A DNA stretch of 64,000 nt from JAJYVT01 sp035534455 (GCA_035534455.1 DATLRV010000012.1:1-64000); one strand, 5' to 3'; shown: positions 26,698 to 36,113, counted from the stretch's first letter. Made by a program: numbers and translations. Notes: a model not told the origin generated them from the letters alone.

Positions 26698-27765
26698 GTG
26701 CTCCGAGTCCCTCGACGCTGGTCGGACCTCGATCCCGCCTGGATGAACGCCGCGCTTGCTCGTCGGTTCCCCGACGTCGACGTGCGGGATCTCCGCGTCG
26801 GCGAGGTGGAGCACGGGACCAACAGCCGGGCGCGCGTCACCCTGTCGGTCGAGGCCGGCAGCGCTCCGCCGTCGGTGTTCGTGAAGGGACCCGGGAAGGT
26901 GTCGCACCGGCTCGCGCTGCTCGCGCTGGGAGCCCTCGACACGGAGGCCCGGCTCGCCGACGCGGGGGTGCGCTTCCCGCTCGAGCACCCCGAGTTCTAC
27001 GGCGGTGGCGTCGATCGCCGCCGCGCCGCGTGCGTCGTGGTGGCCGAGGACGTGGTGGCGGCGGGAGGGGATCCCCACGATGCGCGGACCCCGCTGTCGG
27101 TCGACGCCGTCCGGAGCGGCCTGTCCGGTCTGGCGGCGCTGCACGCGGCGTACTGGGGGCGGCCGGTCCCGGCGGCGCTCCGGCACCTCGGGACCTGGCG
27201 GCTCGGTCCGGTCCTGGGCGCGGTCTCGGTCGCCAGCCTGGCACGGGGGATCCGGCGGGCCGAACGGCTTCTCGGGGACCCGCTGGGGGTGCCGCCCGGA
27301 GTGGGCGCGCGTGCGCTCGGACGGCAGTTCAGGCGGAGCGCGGCCATCGCCGCCGCCGGTCCGTGCACCGTTCTGCACGGGGACCCGCACCCCGGCAACA
27401 CGTTTCGCGCCGCGGGCGGGACGACCGGCTTCTACGACTGGCAACTCGCCCGCCTGGGCCACTGGTCCCACGACGTCGGGTACTTCATGGTCGGTTCCCT
27501 GGACGTCGAGGACAGGCGCCAGCACGAAGACGAGCTCCTCGGCGAGTACCTCGGGGCGCTCGGTGACGCCGGTGCACCGGCGCCACCCTTCGCCGCCGCC
27601 CTGGCGCGCTACCGGGGCACGCCGGCGTTCGGCCTCGCGACGTGGCTGCACACGCGGTCGTTCGGAAGCCTCCAAGAGGTGGACGTGTGCGCCGTGACGA
27701 TCCGTCGCTTTCTGGCCGCCTACCAGGATCTCGGGACGGCACACTCGGACAGCGCCGTGTGCTGA
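26698..27765 (+). CDS. Aminoglycoside phosphotransferase-like kinase
   Basis: This encodes 355 residues. The N-lobe has VGEVEHGTNSRARVTL and VFVKGPG. The C-lobe has the Brenner motif VLHGDPHPGN with the catalytic Asp, and YDWQLARLGH as the metal-binding segment. Such APH/EcKinase-like proteins in actinobacteria act on diverse hydroxyl substrates, so antibiotic resistance should not be assumed. GTG 26698 is used. The Shine-Dalgarno is weak. Confidence 0.85.
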   Translation: MLRVPRRWSDLDPAWMNAALARRFPDVDVRDLRVGEVEHGTNSRARVTLSVEAGSAPPSVFVKGPGKVSHRLALLALGALDTEARLADAGVRFPLEHPEFYGGGVDRRRAACVVVAEDVVAAGGDPHDARTPLSVDAVRSGLSGLAALHAAYWGRPVPAALRHLGTWRLGPVLGAVSVASLARGIRRAERLLGDPLGVPPGVGARALGRQFRRSAAIAAAGPCTVLHGDPHPGNTFRAAGGTTGFYDWQLARLGHWSHDVGYFMVGSLDVEDRRQHEDELLGEYLGALGDAGAPAPPFAAALARYRGTPAFGLATWLHTRSFGSLQEVDVCAVTIRRFLAAYQDLGTAHSDSAVC

Positions 27766-27835
27766 CCCCCGTGTGCGGCTGGGCAGCGCCCGTGCATGGG
27801 TAGGGGCCGCACCAAAGCGGGAAGGAGACACGGTG

Positions 27836-28270
27836 ATGCACTGGACAGACCGGCAGGACGACCAGCTCGACGTGTCCGACTCGTGGCTCGTGGAGCAGTG
27901 TGCGGCCTTCCTGAACGGGACCTATCGCGAGCTCCTAAACCGACGGGGCGCGGCGGTGCCCGCGTGGGCGTGGGTCAACGCGCTCGCCCACGGCGACGAG
28001 GAGGAGGTCCGGGGCCGCGCCGCAGGGCCGACGGCCCACGACAGCTGCGAGTCGTACGTCGCGAGGCTCGCCCGGCACACCCTCGTGAAGATGCGCATCG
28101 AGGGCGTCTCCTTGAAAGAGGTGCAGAATTCGGTCCTCGTACCGCTGGAGCTGGCGCTCGTGACCCGTGTGGGCGCGACGACGCCCGAGCATTTGACACT
28201 GTCGCGGGCGGTCGCCCACGAACTGTTGCGTGGGCTCGACCCGATCGACGTGGCGCGTCACGCCGAGTGA
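27836..28270 (+). CDS. Conserved hypothetical protein, WAW-LAHG family (copy 1)
   Basis: This encodes 144 residues. The N-terminal half has CAAFLNGTYRELLNRRGAAV then PAWAWVNALAHGDEEEV, and the rest is helical with an amphipathic segment (VQNSVLVPLELALVTR). A paralogue at 42984-43391 shares the order AFL-G-Y-E-L-RGA-VP-WAW-N-LAHG-EE and the late VLxPLELxL motif. I do not know this family. The start at 27836 follows AAGGAG with good spacing. It lies between a kinase and another small unknown gene on the same strand. Confidence 0.75.
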   Translation: MHWTDRQDDQLDVSDSWLVEQCAAFLNGTYRELLNRRGAAVPAWAWVNALAHGDEEEVRGRAAGPTAHDSCESYVARLARHTLVKMRIEGVSLKEVQNSVLVPLELALVTRVGATTPEHLTLSRAVAHELLRGLDPIDVARHAE

Positions 28271-28341
28271 GGCGTCCGAGCCACCGGGTCCTCGAGCCCG
28301 AGCGCGGACCGCACCATGACACCCAGTGAGAGGGGGCGGCG

Positions 28342-28620
28342 GTGAGTGAGATCCAGATCCTTCCCGTTGGCCCCGGCCGCTTCAGCGTGGCCGTCGACGA
28401 GGAGCACCTCCGCACCGTCCACACGGTGGTCGTTCCCGCGTCCCTCCTCGACGATCTCGGGCTTGCCGGCGTCGACCAGACGGAGATCGTGCGCGAGACC
28501 CTTGGGTTCCTTCTCGAGCGGGAACCGGCTACCGCAATCCTCGAGGAGTTCTCGCTGGAGACGGTCGCCTCGTACTTCCCGGAGTTCTACGACGAGCTCC
28601 GAACCCGGCTCGGCGCCTGA
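28342..28620 (+). CDS. Conserved hypothetical protein
   Basis: This encodes 92 residues from GTG 28342: a short beta strand pair (IQILPVGPGRFSVAV), then a helical half with VDQTEIVRETLGFLLEREPA and YFPEFYDELRTRL. The pattern (small acidic alpha/beta protein) recurs in actinobacteria but no function is known to me. GAGAGGGGGCGG precedes the start. It probably belongs to the same transcription unit as the preceding gene. Confidence 0.7.
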   Translation: MSEIQILPVGPGRFSVAVDEEHLRTVHTVVVPASLLDDLGLAGVDQTEIVRETLGFLLEREPATAILEEFSLETVASYFPEFYDELRTRLGA

Positions 28621-28691
28621 GCCGCCGGTCCGCCCGCCCGCCGACTGCGGCATCACCCGCCTCGGTCATGGTGGTGGTGGATACTGGCGCG

Positions 28692-29273
28692 ATGGAGGCC
28701 GGCGACCTCGACCGGGATCCGCTGCGCCAGCTCGACGTCTGGCTGTCGGCCGCCAGCGCGGCGGGAGATCCGATGCCCGAGGCGATGTGCCTCGCGACCA
28801 CCGGGCTCGGCGGACAGCCGTCCGTCCGCTACGTGCTCCTGCGAGGACGGGACGACGGCATCGTGTTCTTCACCGACTACGGGAGCGACAAGGCGACGGA
28901 CCTCGGCGAGAACCCGAGGGCGGCCGCGGTGTTCCACTGGTACGTCCCGGTGCATCGACAGGTGCGGCTGATGGGCGTGGTCGCCAAGACGAGCGCCGAG
29001 GAGTCGGATCGGTACTGGGCGACCCGGCCACCAGGGTCGCGCCGGAGCGCGGTGGTCTCAAGCCAGAGCTCCGTCGTCGGGAGCCGCCAGGAGCTCGAGG
29101 CCGCCGTCGCGGCGCTCGGGGAGACGGTGCCGACGCGCCCCGCCCGCTGGGGCGGCTTCCGGATCGTCCCCTCGGCCCTCGAGTTCTGGCAAGAGGGGAC
29201 GGACCGGCTGCACGATCGATTCCGCTACCTGCGTGAAGGCGACGGGTGGCGTGTCGACCGTCTGTCGCCCTGA
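28692..29273 (+). CDS. pdxH: Pyridoxamine 5'-phosphate oxidase
   Basis: This encodes about 193 residues of the PdxH family: DLDRDPLRQLDVWLSAA, PSVRYVLLRGRDDGIVFFTD with the FMN-binding region, VFHWYVPVHRQVRLMG, SSQSSVVGSRQELEA and the C-terminal RFRYLREGDGWRVDRLSP. It oxidises PNP and PMP to PLP in vitamin B6 metabolism. The upstream ATG at 28668 is also possible. It is convergent with putA. Confidence 0.92.
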   Translation: MEAGDLDRDPLRQLDVWLSAASAAGDPMPEAMCLATTGLGGQPSVRYVLLRGRDDGIVFFTDYGSDKATDLGENPRAAAVFHWYVPVHRQVRLMGVVAKTSAEESDRYWATRPPGSRRSAVVSSQSSVVGSRQELEAAVAALGETVPTRPARWGGFRIVPSALEFWQEGTDRLHDRFRYLREGDGWRVDRLSP

Positions 29274-29332
29274 CGGGTCTGCGGGGATTGTGAGGACTGC
29301 GGCGTGACCGTGGGCCCCCGTGACCGAAGCGG

Positions 29333-32300
29333 TCACGGCGCTCGGCGGCCCGCAGTCGCAACGGTGGGTGGGCTGGTGAGGGCGTTGCCGTGGCGGTGCA
29401 GCGTCGTGCTCACCGCCTGTTCCCTCGTCCACCGAAGGAGCTCGTAGGTCCCGAGGGCGGCGAGCGGCTCGACGTCGACCTCGAGCCCGGCGTCCATGAG
29501 CGCCAGGCGCAACGTAGGCGCGTGCAAGGGCAGCCGGACCCGGTCGGGACGCTCGTGGCCCATGCGCTCGAGGAAGGTCGCGTCGTCCTCCACGACGGTG
29601 CCGCCCGGCAGCTTCGGGTCGTACGAGTCGACGGAGAGGCCGAGGTCGACGCCGAGATCAGCGGCGACGGCGAGAGAGACGGCCAGCGCGTCGGGATCCA
29701 CTCCGGCGCCAAGGCGCATGGTGGCCGGACCGAGGGGGCGCAGGCGGAACACGTCGCTCTCGGCGCGAAGCGCGCTCGGATCGGCGCCTCCGAGAAGGTG
29801 ACGGGCCTCGCCCCGGGCGCGCGCCGTCTCCGCGGAAACGTCGGCCGGGCCGACGGAGCGCCAGTGCCCGAGGGTCGAGACGTAGTGCGGGCCGCCGGCC
29901 TTCGCGCCGGGCCCCACGCTCGAGCGTTTCCAGCCACCGAATGGCTGCCGGCGGACGACGGCACCCGTGATGACGCGATTGACATACACGTTCCCCGCGG
30001 CGACACGAGCCGTCCAGCGATCCACGTCGCGCGCGTCCAGGGATGCGATCCCTGCGGTGAGCCCGTACGGCGTGGCGTTCTGGAGCAGGGTCGCGTGATC
30101 GAGGTCGTGCGCCCGCATGAGCCCGAGGACGGGGCCGAAGCACTCGGTCAGGTGGAACTCGCTGCCCGGCCGTACGCCGACCTTCACCCCGGGGGTCCAA
30201 AGGCACGGGTTGTCGCCGAGCTGGTGGGGCTCGACGAGCCAGGACTCGCCCGGACCGAGCGACGTCAGGGCACGCTCGAGCGGGCCGGAGGGCGGCCGGA
30301 TGAGCGGGCCCATCCGGGTGGAGAGATCGAAGGGAGAGCCGACGCGCAGGCTTGCGACGGCGTCGGCGAGCCGGGCCATGAACCGAGGGTCGTCGTAGAC
30401 CGAGGCCTCGAGGATGGCGAGGCTGGCCGCCGAGCACTTCTGACCCGCGTGGGAGAAGGCGGAGTGGACGATGTCTCGTACCGCGTCCTCCTCGTCGGCG
30501 GCGGCGGTCACGAGGATTGCGTTCTTGCCGCTCGTCTCGGCATGGAGCGCGAGCTCGGGCCGCCATTCGAGGAAGCGACGGGCGGTGTCGAACGCCCCGG
30601 TCAGCACGACGGCCCCGACGTCGGGATGCGTGACGAGACGGCGCCCCGTCTCGGCGTCCGCGCAGGGCAGGAACTGGAGGACCGCTCTCGGGATGCCCGC
30701 GTCGTGGCAGTGGGTGACGATGGAGGCTGCCGTGAGCACGGTCTCGGGAGCTGGCTTGAGGATCACGGTGTTTCCCGCCGCCAGCGCGGCGAAGACCCCG
30801 CCCGAGGGGATCGCGTACGGGAAGTTCCAGGGCGGCGCCACGACGACTACCCCGTGGGGGGTGAAGGCGCCGGCGCCCCCGTGCAGCCCGTCGAGCGCGG
30901 TCGCCTGGTCGCCGTAGTAGCGGGCGCCGTCGACCGCCTCGGACACCTCGGTGTCCGATTCCCGGACGACCTTGCCGGCGTCACCGGCCATCACCGCGAC
31001 GGTCCGCGCGCGGTCGGCCTCCATGCGGTCGGCCACTGCGAGGAGGAGCCGGTGCCGTTCCCGTGCGGAGGTGGCCGCCCAGGCCGGAGCCGCCGCCCTG
31101 GCGATGGCGACCGCACGGTGCACCGTCGCCATGTCCACCTCGACGTAGCGGTACCAAGGGCCGAGTGGCGTCGACGGATCGGTGCCCGTGCCGGTCAACG
31201 GTCCCTCGACCCGCTCGGTCCCGACGAGGGCGGGCACGGGCCCGGGCGCGTGGACTCTGAGGTCCGCCATCGCCGCACCCAGCGCCGCCCGGTTCGCCGC
31301 CAGTGAGAAGTCGGTGTCGGGGGCGTTGGCGAACGAGGCCCGGGGGTCCGTGGCAGTCACGCCCGGCCGGCCCAGGGTGGCGCGACGCCGTGGCGCTCCC
31401 GCCGCTTCGTGGCGGTCGGCGACGGCCCGCCTGAACCGCTGACGCTGGTCCTCCCACGCGTCGGAGCCGCGTTCGATCTCGGCGAAGTGCGCGAGGAAGT
31501 TCTCCGGCTGGGTGTTCTCGTCGAACCTGCGGACCAGGTAGGCGACGGCCGACTCGAAGTCGTCTCGGCGCACGACCGGTGCGTAGAGGAGGACGCTTCC
31601 TGCAACCCTCGCGACCGCCTCCGCCTCGGCGACCGCCATCCCCTCGAGCATCTCGATCTCCGCGCGCCCCCCGCCCGCCTCGCGGTCGAGGGTCAACGCC
31701 CAGGCGATGTCGAACAGGTTGTGGCTGGCGACGCCGACCCGTACGGCGCCGGCGTTGCGGGGATCGAGCGCGATGTCGAGCATCCGCTTGTAATTGGCGT
31801 CCACCTCCGCCTTGGTCGCGTAGGGGGCTTGCTCCCACCCGCGGAGCTCCGCCTCGACCTGCTCCATCGCGAGGTTCGCACCCTTCACGAGCCGGACACG
31901 GATCGGGGCGCCGGTCCGCGCGTGGCGGCGGCGGGCGGCGTCGCACAGCTGCTCGAGGACCGCCGTGGCGTCCGGGAGGTACGCCTGCAACGCGATCCCG
32001 GCGTACAGGGTCGAGAACCGCTCCTCCTCCAGGAGCGACGTGAACACGTCCACCGTGAGATGGAGGTCCCGGTACTCCTCCATGTCGAGGTTCACGAGCT
32101 TGGTGGGGTCGTGGCGCGCCGCGACCTCCAGGATCGGGCGTAGCCGGTCGCGGACCTCGTCGAGGCTCTGCTCGTAGGCGAGGACGTCCAACTGCGAGTA
32201 CAGCGAGGAGAGCTTGACCGACACGCAGTCGACCTCGGGCCGCTCGAGGAGACCCACGACGAGGCGGACGCGCTCGCGGGCCTGACGCTCGCCGAGCACC

Positions 32301-32764
32301 GCTTCGCCGAGGAGGTTCACGTTGAGGCGCATGCCCTGCGCGCGCCGGCGAAGGAGGTGGCGGCGGAGCGCGCCGCGCTCGGCGGGAAGGACCAACGCGG
32401 CGAGCTCACGGCGCAGTCGAAGGGTCGCCAGCCCCACGACCGTTGACGGCGCGAGGGGGGCCAGCCGCGCCGCGAGCCCGAGCGCGATCCGGTCTGCTGG
32501 GCCGGCCATGGCTGGTGCCGGGTAGGCGCGGAGGAGGTCGACCAATCGCTCGGCCGCTCTCCTCGGTGTGCGGATCCGCAGCACCTGGTCGGTCAGCTCG
32601 AGAAGGAACGCCCTGCTTGCCTCGTCGGCGACGAGTGCGGCGACGCGCGAGCGCCGCCGCCGCTCGTCCGGCCTCATGCGTCGCTGCGCCTCTCCCAGGA
32701 GCGACGCCGCGAGGGCCTCCGCTTCCGCACAGCGGCGCGCGTCTTCCGAGGAGAGCTCCCGCAC
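29333..32764 (-). CDS. putA: Bifunctional proline dehydrogenase / glutamate semialdehyde dehydrogenase
   Basis: This encodes 1143 residues. The proline dehydrogenase barrel (about 130-480) shows VKLSSLYSQLDVLAYEQSL and RVRLVKGANLAMEQVEAEL. The aldehyde dehydrogenase domain (about 520-1000) shows HAETSGKNAILV and the catalytic cysteine in SHAGQKCSAA (Cys777), then ECFGPVLGLMRA. Together they convert proline to glutamate via channelled P5C. An extra C-terminal 140 residues resemble the end domain of long PutA proteins. No DNA-binding N-terminal RHH domain is present, so it is probably not autoregulatory. GTG start. Confidence 0.94.
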   Translation of the reverse strand: MRELSSEDARRCAEAEALAASLLGEAQRRMRPDERRRRSRVAALVADEASRAFLLELTDQVLRIRTPRRAAERLVDLLRAYPAPAMAGPADRIALGLAARLAPLAPSTVVGLATLRLRRELAALVLPAERGALRRHLLRRRAQGMRLNVNLLGEAVLGERQARERVRLVVGLLERPEVDCVSVKLSSLYSQLDVLAYEQSLDEVRDRLRPILEVAARHDPTKLVNLDMEEYRDLHLTVDVFTSLLEEERFSTLYAGIALQAYLPDATAVLEQLCDAARRRHARTGAPIRVRLVKGANLAMEQVEAELRGWEQAPYATKAEVDANYKRMLDIALDPRNAGAVRVGVASHNLFDIAWALTLDREAGGGRAEIEMLEGMAVAEAEAVARVAGSVLLYAPVVRRDDFESAVAYLVRRFDENTQPENFLAHFAEIERGSDAWEDQRQRFRRAVADRHEAAGAPRRRATLGRPGVTATDPRASFANAPDTDFSLAANRAALGAAMADLRVHAPGPVPALVGTERVEGPLTGTGTDPSTPLGPWYRYVEVDMATVHRAVAIARAAAPAWAATSARERHRLLLAVADRMEADRARTVAVMAGDAGKVVRESDTEVSEAVDGARYYGDQATALDGLHGGAGAFTPHGVVVVAPPWNFPYAIPSGGVFAALAAGNTVILKPAPETVLTAASIVTHCHDAGIPRAVLQFLPCADAETGRRLVTHPDVGAVVLTGAFDTARRFLEWRPELALHAETSGKNAILVTAAADEEDAVRDIVHSAFSHAGQKCSAASLAILEASVYDDPRFMARLADAVASLRVGSPFDLSTRMGPLIRPPSGPLERALTSLGPGESWLVEPHQLGDNPCLWTPGVKVGVRPGSEFHLTECFGPVLGLMRAHDLDHATLLQNATPYGLTAGIASLDARDVDRWTARVAAGNVYVNRVITGAVVRRQPFGGWKRSSVGPGAKAGGPHYVSTLGHWRSVGPADVSAETARARGEARHLLGGADPSALRAESDVFRLRPLGPATMRLGAGVDPDALAVSLAVAADLGVDLGLSVDSYDPKLPGGTVVEDDATFLERMGHERPDRVRLPLHAPTLRLALMDAGLEVDVEPLAALGTYELLRWTREQAVSTTLHRHGNALTSPPTVATAGRRAP

Positions 32765-32799
32765 CGCCCCTGACCGTACCGGCTTGCTCCGGGCGGTCG

Positions 32800-33001
32800 T
32801 CAGGATGCCTCGGCGCCCCTGTCCCGCATTGCACGGATGGCCGACTCCGCGCGCGAGATGAGGCCGTCACCGGCGATCATCGCGTCGATGAGCGCCCTCG
32901 TGGGCGACCCTGCGGCGAGCTCCTCTCGGAACCGGCGTGCAAAGTCGCCGCTCCGGATGTCCTCGATGGTCTCGGCGAACCGCCGTTTCAGCGGGCGGTC
33001 A
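32800..33001 (-). pseudogene. Ketol-acid reductoisomerase-like C-terminal remnant
   Basis: A frame ending at 32800 reads RRFAETIEDIRSGDFARRF, then REELAAGSPTRALID and ESAIRAM. It aligns by eye with the conserved KARI C-terminal helix (I-x-x-G-x-FA-R, AG-x-P, E-x-RAM). No start codon exists in frame before it runs into the end of the transporter gene. It is read as the leftover 3' end of an ilvC-like gene between putA and the DMT transporter. The identification rests on a short motif only. Confidence 0.4.
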
Positions 33002-33035
33002 GATGCGTGGGGCGGACGCTCGGGTCCCCGGCCCT

Positions 33036-34007
33036 TCAGGGCACGGCCACCGCGCCCGGTGCCGCCCCGGTGGGTTGCGGGGTCACGTCGGCCATGCCCG
33101 GGTCGCCCCCGTCACCGGGCGAGCCGGGGTCCCGTCCCGCCGAACGCGAGCGGGGACTGCGGGGCGGCCGGGACGCAAGGAGGCATCCCCCGAGGATGAG
33201 GACGAATCCCGCACCCGTGGCAGGTCCGAACGGCTCGCCGAGCACCAGCACGCCGAGCACGACGGCCACGGCGGGATTCAGGTACGTGACGAGCGTGGCA
33301 CGCATCGCGCCGACCTCCTTGATGAGCGCGAAGAACAAGAGGAACGCGACGATGGTGCACACGACGGTCAGCGCGGCGGCGGACTCCACGACGGAGGTGG
33401 CCAGGGGGGTCTTCGGCAGCTCGAGGAGCGCCCACGGCGCGTACCCCGCGCCGCACAGCACCATCGACCACGCGATCACCCCGATCGGCGGCACCCCATG
33501 CAGCTTGTGGTCGACGATCCAAGGTCCGAATGCGTACCCGACGACGACGGCCAGGATCGACAGCACGGACAGGAGCTGCGCCCCGGCGACCGAGAAGCCG
33601 ACCAGGACGCCGACGCCGGCCAGACCCACGACGAGACCGATCGTGCGCCGGAGGTCGACGTGGTCCGAGCCGGTGAGCCACGCGACGACCGCCGCGACGA
33701 GCGGCACGGCCGCGACGAGGAGACCGGTGAGCGAGCTGGGCAGGCGGCGCTCTGCGCCGAAGAGGAACACCCAGGGGACCGCCAGCTCGGCGAGCGTGAA
33801 GAGCAGGATGGCACGCCAGTGACGGAGGGCCGGGAGCAACGCCGATCGGGAGGCTGCCAGCGGCACGAGGACGAGCGAGGCACCGCCGGTGCGGATGAGG
33901 ACCAGCAACGGGGGGCTGATCTCTCGGACCGAGATCCTGATCAGCAGATACGGCAATCCCCACAGGATGCCGACGGCGACGAAATAGGCCCACCCGCGGC
34001 GCGTCAT
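33036..34007 (-). CDS. EamA/DMT-family transporter
   Basis: This encodes 323 residues with about ten transmembrane helices in two EamA repeats. The first repeat begins WAYFVAVGILWGLPYLLIRI and the second SILAVVVGYAFGPWIVDHKL, ending with YLNPAVAVVLGVLVLGEPFG. It probably exports a small metabolite or amino acid. The ATG at 34007 gives the standard first helix, and the long upstream extension in frame is not coding. The C-terminal 45 residues are polar and low complexity. Confidence 0.9.
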   Translation of the reverse strand: MTRRGWAYFVAVGILWGLPYLLIRISVREISPPLLVLIRTGGASLVLVPLAASRSALLPALRHWRAILLFTLAELAVPWVFLFGAERRLPSSLTGLLVAAVPLVAAVVAWLTGSDHVDLRRTIGLVVGLAGVGVLVGFSVAGAQLLSVLSILAVVVGYAFGPWIVDHKLHGVPPIGVIAWSMVLCGAGYAPWALLELPKTPLATSVVESAAALTVVCTIVAFLLFFALIKEVGAMRATLVTYLNPAVAVVLGVLVLGEPFGPATGAGFVLILGGCLLASRPPRSPRSRSAGRDPGSPGDGGDPGMADVTPQPTGAAPGAVAVP

Positions 34008-34029
34008 GGCATGGGTGAGAAGCGCGTGG

Positions 34030-34515
34030 TCAGCTGCGGGCGCGCGGAACCTGGAAACGGGCGACCGAGAATCCCAACAGCACGGGGATGTCGACCGCGA
34101 ACACGAAGAGTGACGCCGTGAGCAGGATGAGCATCGTCCCTCGCGTCCCGTCGTAGACGAAGACGAACTCGAGGATCCCCGCGATGACCGCGTAGGCGAC
34201 GAGCGCCCACTTGACGACCCCGAAGAAGGCGTCCCACGCGAACTGACGGAGGCCGGCGACGAGGACGACGGCCAGGACGAGCACGGCGCCGGCGACGGCG
34301 ACGAGCCCGACCGCGGGCCCGAGGGGGGCGCGTCGTGGCAGGTATGCGGCCAGGTAGATGCCACTCAGGAGGACGAGCGCCATGGACGCGACGCACACGA
34401 GCGGGATCGGCGGCCGCCCGGCGAACGCGTCCGCGTGCGGGCTGGTCGGCGCGCCCGGCCTGACGGATCCGGCCGCCTGCGGTCGTTCGTCCACGTGCAT
34501 CCCGGCCCTCTTCAC
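34030..34515 (-). CDS. Integral membrane protein, hypothetical
   Basis: This encodes 161 residues with four transmembrane helices (about 40-60, 68-88, 100-120 and 128-150). Loop motifs include FAWDAFFGVVKWALVAYAV and EFVFVYDGTRGTMLILL. I recognise no family. Its GTG overlaps the stop of the upstream membrane-protein gene (GTGA), so they are coupled. An ATG at 34500 is the alternative start. Confidence 0.7.
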   Translation of the reverse strand: MKRAGMHVDERPQAAGSVRPGAPTSPHADAFAGRPPIPLVCVASMALVLLSGIYLAAYLPRRAPLGPAVGLVAVAGAVLVLAVVLVAGLRQFAWDAFFGVVKWALVAYAVIAGILEFVFVYDGTRGTMLILLTASLFVFAVDIPVLLGFSVARFQVPRARS

Positions 34516-35210
34516 CCCGTCGCCAGTCGCGACATGATGATCAAGGTCGCGACCTGCATCGCGCCCGTGACGCCGGCAGCGTAGATGAACCGCCGCATCA
34601 ACCTCCCGATGAGCTCGCCGTCGGGCTGGGGTTTGCGGAACTCGAACAGCACCGCAAGGTTTGCGGGCTCGAGCAGTCCGAGCGCGACGACCGCCATGAC
34701 GGCGACGACCACGATGGACGCGACCAGCCAACCGTGCTCGGGGTAGGTGGTCGACAGGTTCCCGAGGTGACGAGCGAGCTGCCAGCCGGCCGCCAGCGTG
34801 CACACGACGAGCGTCGGCATCAGGACGACCATCTTCGGCATGAGACGCTTCGAGAATTCGACCCGGGCGGGGATCGGCATCCTCCCCATGATCGGCCCGA
34901 TCACGAACCCGAGGAAGAGGTCGACGGCGGTCCACAGCGCCCCTCCCGCCACATGGAAGAAGTCGAGTGCCCACAGCCAGTTCCCCGCGATCGCGACGAC
35001 GAGCAACACGAGCGTCGCGCCGACGATCGGCAACGCGCGCAGCGGGACGATCTGCAGCGCGGGAGCCTGCCCGGCCGCCGGCGTGGGTGGCGCCGCGGTC
35101 GCCGCGGGGGGCGCAGCGGCTGTGCTGGTGAGCGCCAACTTCGGTTCCTCCCGCCGTGGTGTCCGTGCCCGCAGCCACCCAGAGGAGACGGAGCGGGCGA
35201 TCTGCTGCAA
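34512..35210 (-). CDS. Integral membrane protein, CopD/cytochrome-like
   Basis: This encodes 232 residues. A Pro/Ala-rich N-terminal tail is followed by four or five transmembrane helices. WALDFFHVAGGALWTAVDLF places a conserved histidine at the membrane edge, similar to heme-binding CopD or DUF2269 proteins, and LLEPANLAVLFEFRKP lies in a later loop. The role is unknown, with electron transfer or copper handling as possibilities. It is operonic with the next membrane protein. Confidence 0.65.
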   Translation of the reverse strand: MQQIARSVSSGWLRARTPRREEPKLALTSTAAAPPAATAAPPTPAAGQAPALQIVPLRALPIVGATLVLLVVAIAGNWLWALDFFHVAGGALWTAVDLFLGFVIGPIMGRMPIPARVEFSKRLMPKMVVLMPTLVVCTLAAGWQLARHLGNLSTTYPEHGWLVASIVVVAVMAVVALGLLEPANLAVLFEFRKPQPDGELIGRLMRRFIYAAGVTGAMQVATLIIMSRLATG

Positions 35211-35245
35211 CGATACATGCGCCAGAGTGGAAGCGAGGAGACCTC

Positions 35246-36103
35246 ATGGAAGCAGTCACCGAGCGGCTGGACGGATGCCGGGCGGTGGTGACGGGTGCGA
35301 CGAGCGGCCTCGGAGCGGCGATGGCCGGCGCACTCGTCGCTGCGGGTGCCGCCGTAGGCGTCGTCGCCCGGCCCGGCCCTCGCCTCGCCGGAGCGGTGGA
35401 CGGCCTGGGACGCTCGGGGGTGGCGGTGGGCCTCCCGGTCGACGTCCGCGACGTGTCCTCGGTGACGCTCGCCGTCCGTGAAGCGGTCGTACGGCTCGGT
35501 GGCGTGGACATGGTCATCAACAACGCCGGCATCGGCATGCGGACCGTGAACCCCCGTTTCCTCGAGCACCCCCAGCCCTTCTTCGAAGTGGACCCGGGTG
35601 CGTTCGACGACGTGATGGCGACCAACGTGCGCGGGTACTTCCTCGTTGCCCGGGCGTTCTCGTTCCACTTCCTCGAGCAGGGAGCCGGCCGCTTCGTGAA
35701 CGTCTCGATCAACCGGGAGACGATGGCTCGCCGAGGCTTCGTCCCCTACGGCCCCTCTCGTGCAGCCTCCGAGTCGCTCAGCGACGTCATGACCGAGGAC
35801 CTGCGCCCGTTCGGCATCTCGGTGAACGTCCTGCTTCCGGGCGGCGCGACCGACACCGGGATGATCCCCGACGATGTCGCGTCCGAGCGGCGGGCGACGC
35901 TCTTGCCCCCGAGCGTCATGGGCCCGCCGGCCGTCTTTCTCGCATCGGCCGAGGCCGAAGGACTCACGGGCGCGCGGATCGTCGCCAGGGAGTTCGACGC
36001 CTGGGTCGCCGAGTACCGGGCCCGTCGGCGCGGGCACGGCACAGGCCGGCGGTCTTCGTCTCGGCGCGCCGACGGGCAGCCGGGCCGGGCCGCTGGCGCC
36101 TAA
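35246..36103 (+). CDS. Short-chain dehydrogenase/reductase, atypical active site
   Basis: This encodes 285 residues of the SDR fold: TGATSGLG (cofactor glycine motif), VINNAGIG, catalytic Ser154 in NVSINRE and Tyr168 in VPYGPSRAASE. The lysine of YxxxK is replaced by arginine (Arg172). The C-terminal 30 residues are Arg/Gly-rich low complexity. GAGGAG sits upstream of ATG 35246. The Lys-to-Arg change may reduce classical activity or mark a non-catalytic or altered SDR. Confidence 0.88.
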   Translation: MEAVTERLDGCRAVVTGATSGLGAAMAGALVAAGAAVGVVARPGPRLAGAVDGLGRSGVAVGLPVDVRDVSSVTLAVREAVVRLGGVDMVINNAGIGMRTVNPRFLEHPQPFFEVDPGAFDDVMATNVRGYFLVARAFSFHFLEQGAGRFVNVSINRETMARRGFVPYGPSRAASESLSDVMTEDLRPFGISVNVLLPGGATDTGMIPDDVASERRATLLPPSVMGPPAVFLASAEAEGLTGARIVAREFDAWVAEYRARRRGHGTGRRSSSRRADGQPGRAAGA

Positions 36104-36113
36104 CGTTGCCGCG

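Noticed and set aside
26698..27765. Antibiotic resistance by the APH-like kinase
   Set aside because: The fold alone does not indicate aminoglycoside modification. Many actinobacterial APH-like proteins act on other substrates.
29390..31306. 638-residue open frame on the plus strand across putA
   Set aside because: It is antisense to PutA, whose catalytic motifs are intact. The composition is Arg/Gly-rich without recognisable domains.
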